Positions 7,421-11,050 of a stretch of DNA of 11,050 bases are shown in pieces. The translations under genes were made by a program, and so were the position numbers. The notes beneath the pieces are model-generated. The model did not search any database and was not told the DNA's origin. It was given only the letters and a program-made list of their open reading frames with translations. Source of the stretch: PWHG01 sp964406935 (GTDB taxonomy: Bacteria > Patescibacteriota > Patescibacteriia > Patescibacteriales > UBA12465). How positions within the stretch are numbered: the first letter of the stretch is position 1; the number at the start of each line of letters is the position of its first letter. Location of the stretch: NCBI GenBank assembly GCA_964406935.1, contig CAYOTM010000023.1, positions 1-11,050 on the forward strand. Reading direction: 5' to 3'.

Positions 7421-8680
7421 TTAAAATAAGTCATCGCCGGTAATGCTTTGACTACGTTTATTATAATTAATTGAGCGCTTCACAAAAAAATCACCATGTT
7501 TCGTGCCCACCACTTCTTCATCAAACCAATTGGTGGCCTCTAACATTTTTTCCTTAACTGGAAAAACCTTATCTAAACCAATGCTTTGCAGGGAATTGTT
7601 TAAGCGATTTTTAATGAATTCTAAAATAGTTTCTTTAGATAAAAAACTAAGCTCCCCCTTTTCTAAAATCCAATCTAAGACTTTGGTTTCTGAGCTGTAA
7701 GCTTGCTGGCAGGCCGCCCTCACTCTGTCTTTAAAGTCATCATCAAACCACTCGGGATTTTCGGTTTTAATTAAATTAATCAGCTCAATTCCAAACAGAC
7801 CATGAATCTGTTCTTCTTTAGAAGTCGCTTCCACCGCATTAGAAATGCCTTTAAATAAATTTCGATGTTTATTAAAGGACATCATGATTAAAAATTGGGA
7901 AAACAGGGAAACGTGTTCGATAAAGAGAGAGAAGAGGAGTAGTGCTAGGGCATAGTCTTTATCTTGTCCACTTTTTGAAGTCGTAATCACATTTTCCAGA
8001 TAATTAACTCTTTCCATTAAGGCCGGAATTTTGTTGATGTTTTTAAAGTCTTCATTTAAACCGAGGATTTCTAAAAGATGAGAATAGGCGTCCATGTGTC
8101 TAACTTCACTTTCCGCAAAGGTGAAACCAACGGCAGCGATTTCTGGTTTAGGCATTTTTTTGTAAATATCTCCCCAGAAAGCTTTGACGGCGACTTCAAT
8201 TTGGGCAATCGCTAGCATCGTATTTTTAATTGCTTGTCGTTCCGCCTCATTAATGTTTACCTTAAAGTCTTGAACATCGCTGAGATAATTAAACTCGGTA
8301 TGAATCCAATAGGAATGACGAATCGCTCCGACGTATTCATAAAGTTCAGGGTACTCATAGGGCTTAATGTTAAATCTTTTTTTAAAGAGGTTTCTTTGGC
8401 GATTCTGAGCTCTTTTTTGCCGATAGAGAATATAGGCCTTAGCAGTTTTTAGCCAAGAATTAGCCATTAAGGTCTTTTCTACTAAGTCTTGAATAGTTTC
8501 AATCTCGACCAGTTCCTCACCGAGTAAGGCTTCCCTAACTAAGAGGGCTAGCCTGGCCGCTTCTTTTTCATCACCTTCGCCGGTTTCCTTGAAGGCTTTA
8601 AAAATCGCTTGACTGATTTTATCTAGATTAAAATCAACGATCAAGCCATCACGTTTTTTTACGCTTAAAGTAATCTTCAT
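7421..8680 (-). CDS. nrdB: Class I ribonucleotide reductase beta (radical-generating) subunit with N-terminal ATP-cone
   Basis: The 419-residue product joins an ATP-cone (about 1-95) to a ferritin-like R2 domain. The cone shows the VKKRDG start (7-12), FNLDKISQAI (17-26) and a closing AKAYILYRQKR (80-90). Putative metal ligands are E162, E192, H195, E255, E290 and H293, from the motifs ExxH (192-195) and EQIH (290-293). Tyr199, four residues after H195, matches the radical tyrosine Y122 of E. coli, and W125 matches W48 of the electron-transfer path. The tail ends ITGDDLF, the sort of acidic C terminus that docks on NrdA. Cone-bearing NrdB proteins paired with cone-less NrdA are known, for example in Leeuwenhoekiella blandensis, where dATP inhibits activity through NrdB. 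The same role is inferred here. An in-frame TAA five codons before the ATG fixes the start region. It is first in the nrdBA operon, behind NrdR-like operators. Confidence 0.95.
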   Translation of the reverse strand: MKITLSVKKRDGLIVDFNLDKISQAIFKAFKETGEGDEKEAARLALLVREALLGEELVEIETIQDLVEKTLMANSWLKTAKAYILYRQKRAQNRQRNLFKKRFNIKPYEYPELYEYVGAIRHSYWIHTEFNYLSDVQDFKVNINEAERQAIKNTMLAIAQIEVAVKAFWGDIYKKMPKPEIAAVGFTFAESEVRHMDAYSHLLEILGLNEDFKNINKIPALMERVNYLENVITTSKSGQDKDYALALLLFSLFIEHVSLFSQFLIMMSFNKHRNLFKGISNAVEATSKEEQIHGLFGIELINLIKTENPEWFDDDFKDRVRAACQQAYSSETKVLDWILEKGELSFLSKETILEFIKNRLNNSLQSIGLDKVFPVKEKMLEATNWFDEEVVGTKHGDFFVKRSINYNKRSQSITGDDLF

Positions 8681-8703
8681 ATTTTTTCGAGCTTAATTAT
8701 TAA

Positions 8704-8719
8704 ATACTACATATAGTAG
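8704..8719. promoter_or_regulatory. NrdR box-like operator, promoter-distal copy (start-codon side)
   Basis: The 16-mer ATACTACATATAGTAG fits the NrdR-box core CwAtATaTwG with one mismatch (C for T at the fourth core base). Its centre is 33 bp from the second box, about three helical turns, which is the usual pairing for NrdR. It lies just downstream of the predicted nrdB transcription start. The repressor gene is not in this window. Confidence 0.7.
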
Positions 8720-8733
8720 TTGAGCTAAACCTT

Positions 8734-8762
8734 ATTATACAATATATTGTAATCTCGAGCAA
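8734..8762 (-). promoter_or_regulatory. nrdBA promoter
   Basis: On the minus strand a perfect TATAAT (8734-8739) lies 17 bp after TTGCTC (8757-8762), a -35 matching consensus only in its TTG. Transcription would start near 8727, leaving a 47-nt leader before the nrdB ATG. Overlap with the two NrdR-like boxes supports this as the regulated promoter. Confidence 0.65.
8737..8752. promoter_or_regulatory. NrdR box-like operator overlapping the nrdB promoter
   Basis: ATACAATATATTGTAA contains a perfect 14-bp palindrome (TACAATATATTGTA) and matches the NrdR-box core CwAtATaTwG at all ten positions. It fills most of the spacer between the -35 and -10 of the nrdB promoter and overlaps the -10, so bound repressor would block RNA polymerase. 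NrdR is an ATP-cone repressor that senses ATP/dATP. Confidence 0.78.
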
Positions 8763-8820
8763 GTCGCTGAAAACATTAGAAAAAGCTGGAAATTATTGAT
8801 GAGCTGATAGAGGATCGTTA

Positions 8821-8849
8821 AAAACAAAAAAAACAGCCGGCGGGCTGTT
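8821..8849 (-). terminator. Intrinsic terminator of the minus-strand small RNA
   Basis: Read on the minus strand, AACAGCC and GGCTGTT form a 7-bp stem (8843-8849 with 8832-8838) around a 4-base loop CGCC. The stem is followed by six T, one G and five more T. The plus strand lacks a T-run after the stem, so the signal points only leftward. No protein gene lies upstream of it on this strand inside the intergenic region. Confidence 0.87.
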
Positions 8850-8929
8850 AATAAAAGTGACCAAGATTGATGAGGATTTAAAATAAGTAGTGTCCCCCTT
8901 GACCTTTGCAGTTAAAAATCTAGGTCAGA
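8821..8929 (-). ncRNA. Putative small non-coding RNA or attenuated leader upstream of nrdBA (about 105 nt)
   Basis: A perfect consensus promoter and a strong intrinsic terminator on the same strand bound this transcript, which contains no AUG. It would start near 8929 and end in the U-run near 8821. Several helices can form. UGACCU (8927-8922) pairs perfectly with AGGUCA (8905-8900). Alternatively UGACCUAGAUU (8927-8917) pairs with AAUCUUGGUCA (8868-8858) with only one U-U mismatch. GGGGA and UCCUC can also pair inside. I do not recognise the family: the SRP RNA, tmRNA and purine/2'-deoxyguanosine riboswitch hallmarks are absent. It may act as an independent sRNA, or as a leader whose read-through feeds nrdBA. 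Ends and function are inferred. Confidence 0.65.
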
Positions 8930-8935
8930 ATATAT

Positions 8936-8964
8936 ATTATAGTATATTTTATTGTTATTGTCAA
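8936..8964 (-). promoter_or_regulatory. Perfect sigma-70-type consensus promoter for the small RNA
   Basis: The minus strand reads TTGACA (8959-8964), a 17-bp spacer, then TATAAT (8936-8941): both hexamers are exact and spacing is optimal. No other promoter in the window approaches this quality, and it points away from secA toward the leftward terminator, so the RNA is predicted to be made strongly. Confidence 0.82.
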
Positions 8965-8966
8965 TA

Positions 8967-8995
8967 TTTATTTAATTAGCAAAGCGTATTATACT
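8967..8995 (+). promoter_or_regulatory. Possible secA promoter
   Basis: TATACT (8990-8995) lies 17 bp after TTTATT (8967-8972); an overlapping TATTAT (8987-8992) is an alternative -10. The -35 is poor. It would give a leader of about 130 nt before secA and stand back to back with the small-RNA promoter. Confidence 0.3.
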
Positions 8996-9071
8996 AAAAA
9001 AGCTGAGTAGTGATAGTAGTAATTTTTCGAGTAAATCTTAAATTTTTCTACTTTTTTCTACCAGATCATAA

Positions 9072-9100
9072 CTCGCTCTTAATTAGCGAGAAATTTTTCT
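9072..9100 (+). promoter_or_regulatory. Hairpin with U-rich tail in the secA leader
   Basis: CTCGCT (9072-9077) and AGCGAG (9085-9090) form a perfect 6-bp stem around a 7-base loop, followed by AAATTTTTCT. It lies 42 bp before the secA ATG, with no plus-strand gene upstream to terminate. It may be a weak terminator acting as an attenuator, or a stop for stray upstream transcription. Confidence 0.4.
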
Positions 9101-9132
9101 TTATTCCTAAATAATTTTAGATATTTTTGCTT

Positions 9133-11050
9133 ATGTCATTTTTAAATAAACTATTCGGTGATCCTAATGAGAAAATCATTAAATCCTTAAGTCCCTTAGT
9201 TGGGGAAATCAATCAACTGGAGCCTAGTTTTCAGGCTTTAAGTGACGGGGACTTGTGGGCTAAAACTGAAGAATTTAAAGCCCGCTTAGCTAAAGGAGAA
9301 AGTCTGGACGATCTTTTGCCAGTCGCCTTTGCGGCTGTCAGGGAAGCCGCTCGTCGTCTCCTTGGTCAACGCCATTATGATGTCCAATTAATTGGTGGCA
9401 TTGTTTTACATCGGGGGCAGATTGCCGAAATGAAAACTGGCGAAGGAAAAACCTTAGTAGCCACTTTACCGCTTTATCTTAATGCCTTAGAAGGCAAAGG
9501 TGCTCACCTAGTAACTGTTAATGATTATTTAGCCCGAGTAGGGGCTGGTTGGATGGCGCCGGTTTTTCATTCTTTAGGTTTAACTACCAGCGTCATTGTT
9601 CATGACGCCGCTTATCAATATGATCCGACTCATGATGATGACAGTCAATACGATGAACGTTTGCGCCATTTTCGCTTGATTCCTAGACGTGAAGCTTATC
9701 GTTGTGACATTACTTATGGCACTAACAATGAATTTGGTTTTGATTATTTGCGGGACAACATGGCTTATTCACTGGAGCAAACCGTCCAACGTCCTTTACG
9801 TTACGCGATTGTTGATGAAATCGACTCAATTTTAATTGATGAAGCCCGGACGCCGTTAATCATTAGTGCCCCAGCTGAAGAGTCGGGTGATAAATATGCG
9901 CGTTTTGCCCAATTGGTTCAGCGTTTAGTGGAAAATGAAGATTATAATATTGATGAAAAAATGCGGGCAGCGACTTTAACCGAGGCCGGCATGGCCAAAA
10001 TGGAAAAATGGTTGGGCGTGGATAATATTTATGTTACCGGCGGAGTGAAAGATGTTCATCATATTGAGCAGGCCTTAAAAGCCCGAGTGCTGTTTAAACG
10101 CGATAAAGATTATGTGGCTAAAGATGGCGAGATTATTATTGTTGATGAATTTACTGGTCGTTTAATGCCGGGTCGCCGTTATAGTGAGGGTCTCCATCAA
10201 GCGATTGAAGCCAAGGAGGGGGTTCAGGTTCAGAAGGAATCGCAAACCATGGCCACCATTACTTTTCAAAATTTATTTCGGATGTATGATAAGTTAGCCG
10301 GGATGACCGGTACGGCGGTTACTGAAGCCGAGGAGTTTTATAAAATTTATAAATTAGAAACGATTGTTATTCCAACCAATAAACCGAATATCCGTAAAGA
10401 TTTAAATGATTTAATTTATCGCACTGAAGAAGATAAATTTAATGCCGTCATCAAAGAAATTAAGGAAAAAAATCAGGTCGGTCAACCGATTTTAATTGGT
10501 ACCATTTCAATTGAAAAAAATGAATTATTAGCCGAGATGATGGCCAAAGAGGGCTTGCAAGCTAAGATGTTAAACGCCAAGAATCACCAAAAAGAAGCCG
10601 AGATTATTGCTCAAGCTGGTCGCTTGGGAGCGATTACTTTAGCCACCAATATGGCTGGTCGGGGAGTCGACATTATTTTAGGTGGCACCCCTGATCAAGA
10701 TGACCCAGAATCAGTTAAGCAAGCTAAAGAAGAACAAGTGAAAGTTCAAGAAATTGGTGGTCTTCATGTAATTGGTACCGAGCGTCACGAATCACGTCGG
10801 ATTGATAATCAATTACGCGGTCGGGCCGGTCGCCAGGGTGATCCTGGTTCGTCTCGTTTTTTTGTTTCCACTGATGATGATTTGATGAGAATTTTTGGCG
10901 GTGATCGTTTGCGCGGAATGATGAAGACCTTGAATTTACCCCCCGACATGCCGATTGAAAATAAATTAGTTTCTAATTCGATTGAATCCGCTCAGAAAAA
11001 AGTGGAAGGCAATCACTTTGATACTCGTAAACATTTAGTCGAATACGATG
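9133..11050 (+). CDS. secA: Preprotein translocase ATPase SecA, 3' end beyond window
   Basis: SecA is the motor that drives preproteins through SecYEG at the inner face of the membrane. The 639 codons present cover the DEAD-motor and preprotein cross-linking regions. Visible motifs are Walker A MKTGEGKT (100-107), TVNDYLA (128-134), ITYGTNNEFGFDYLRDNM (193-210), Walker B VDEIDSILIDEARTPLI (228-244), and IVDEFTGRLMPGRR (336-349). MAGMTGTA-type (389-395), NMAGRGVDI (506-514, Val where GTDI is commoner) and LRGRAGRQGDPGSSRFF (561-577) follow. An acidic stretch around 164-175 lengthens the first nucleotide-binding domain. The helical scaffold and C-terminal part lie beyond the right edge. The ATG follows an in-frame TAG five codons upstream; no Shine-Dalgarno is seen. 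It is divergent from nrdBA and the small RNA. Confidence 0.97.
   Translation, partial: MSFLNKLFGDPNEKIIKSLSPLVGEINQLEPSFQALSDGDLWAKTEEFKARLAKGESLDDLLPVAFAAVREAARRLLGQRHYDVQLIGGIVLHRGQIAEMKTGEGKTLVATLPLYLNALEGKGAHLVTVNDYLARVGAGWMAPVFHSLGLTTSVIVHDAAYQYDPTHDDDSQYDERLRHFRLIPRREAYRCDITYGTNNEFGFDYLRDNMAYSLEQTVQRPLRYAIVDEIDSILIDEARTPLIISAPAEESGDKYARFAQLVQRLVENEDYNIDEKMRAATLTEAGMAKMEKWLGVDNIYVTGGVKDVHHIEQALKARVLFKRDKDYVAKDGEIIIVDEFTGRLMPGRRYSEGLHQAIEAKEGVQVQKESQTMATITFQNLFRMYDKLAGMTGTAVTEAEEFYKIYKLETIVIPTNKPNIRKDLNDLIYRTEEDKFNAVIKEIKEKNQVGQPILIGTISIEKNELLAEMMAKEGLQAKMLNAKNHQKEAEIIAQAGRLGAITLATNMAGRGVDIILGGTPDQDDPESVKQAKEEQVKVQEIGGLHVIGTERHESRRIDNQLRGRAGRQGDPGSSRFFVSTDDDLMRIFGGDRLRGMMKTLNLPPDMPIENKLVSNSIESAQKKVEGNHFDTRKHLVEYD

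Noticed and set aside
7503..7700. Plus-strand open frame inside nrdB
   Set aside because: Antisense shadow of the NrdB C-terminal region.
8234..8452. Plus-strand open frame inside nrdB
   Set aside because: Antisense shadow covering the cone-to-R2 junction; no independent support.
5737..8680. A split or frameshifted single reductase gene
   Set aside because: The two reading frames are distinct complete subunits (alpha and beta), each with its own start, stop and full motif set.
8832..8849. The same hairpin as a plus-strand terminator
   Set aside because: No T-run follows the stem on the plus strand and no plus-strand gene precedes it.
8821..8929. SRP RNA, tmRNA or a purine/2'-deoxyguanosine riboswitch
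   Set aside because: The SRP tetraloop motif, the tRNA-like ends of tmRNA and the three-way junction core of purine-type aptamers are not found. The 2'-dG idea was tempting because such a riboswitch precedes reductase genes in Mesoplasma.
1..11050. CRISPR arrays, tRNA or rRNA genes, insertion sequences, prophage
   Set aside because: No spaced direct repeats, cloverleaf, rRNA core sequence, transposase or integrase was seen; the region looks like stable chromosome.

Overview
The window is AT-rich bacterial DNA with compact housekeeping genes, short spacers and standard codon use (UGA is never read as an amino acid). Small proteins, a sortilin/BNR-type lipoprotein inside a core-gene cluster, a trimmed ribonucleotide reductase and the lack of Shine-Dalgarno sequences suggest a Candidate Phyla Radiation (Patescibacteria/Parcubacteria-like) genome. 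That placement is inference from gene style; no taxonomic marker was compared.

Layout. Positions 1-1148 (minus) hold most of a membrane polyprenyl-phosphate glycosylphosphotransferase that runs off the left edge. A 212-bp divergent spacer follows, with a good extended -10 promoter for the plus-strand cluster holB (DNA polymerase III delta'), an Asp-box beta-propeller lipoprotein, frr (ribosome recycling factor), rseP (site-2 protease) and hpf (ribosome hibernation factor), positions 1361-5647. A perfect 12-bp stem at 5686-5715 terminates hpf and, from the other side, nrdA. On the minus strand, nrdB (8680-7421) and nrdA (7404-5737) encode a class I ribonucleotide reductase. A 452-bp intergenic region (8681-9132) precedes secA (9133 to the right edge, plus strand, incomplete).

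The most interesting parts are the reductase operon and its upstream region. The allosteric ATP-cone is on the radical-generating subunit NrdB and absent from the catalytic subunit NrdA. The nrdB promoter carries two NrdR-box-like operators 33 bp apart. Further upstream on the same strand, a perfect consensus promoter (TTGACA, 17 bp, TATAAT) followed about 105 nt later by an intrinsic terminator outlines an apparently undescribed small RNA or attenuated leader. Its 5' segment can pair with either of two downstream segments.

Together the genes cover envelope polysaccharide initiation, replication-clamp loading, ribosome recycling and hibernation, membrane proteolysis, dNTP supply and protein export. 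Only the reductase operon shows clear dedicated regulation.
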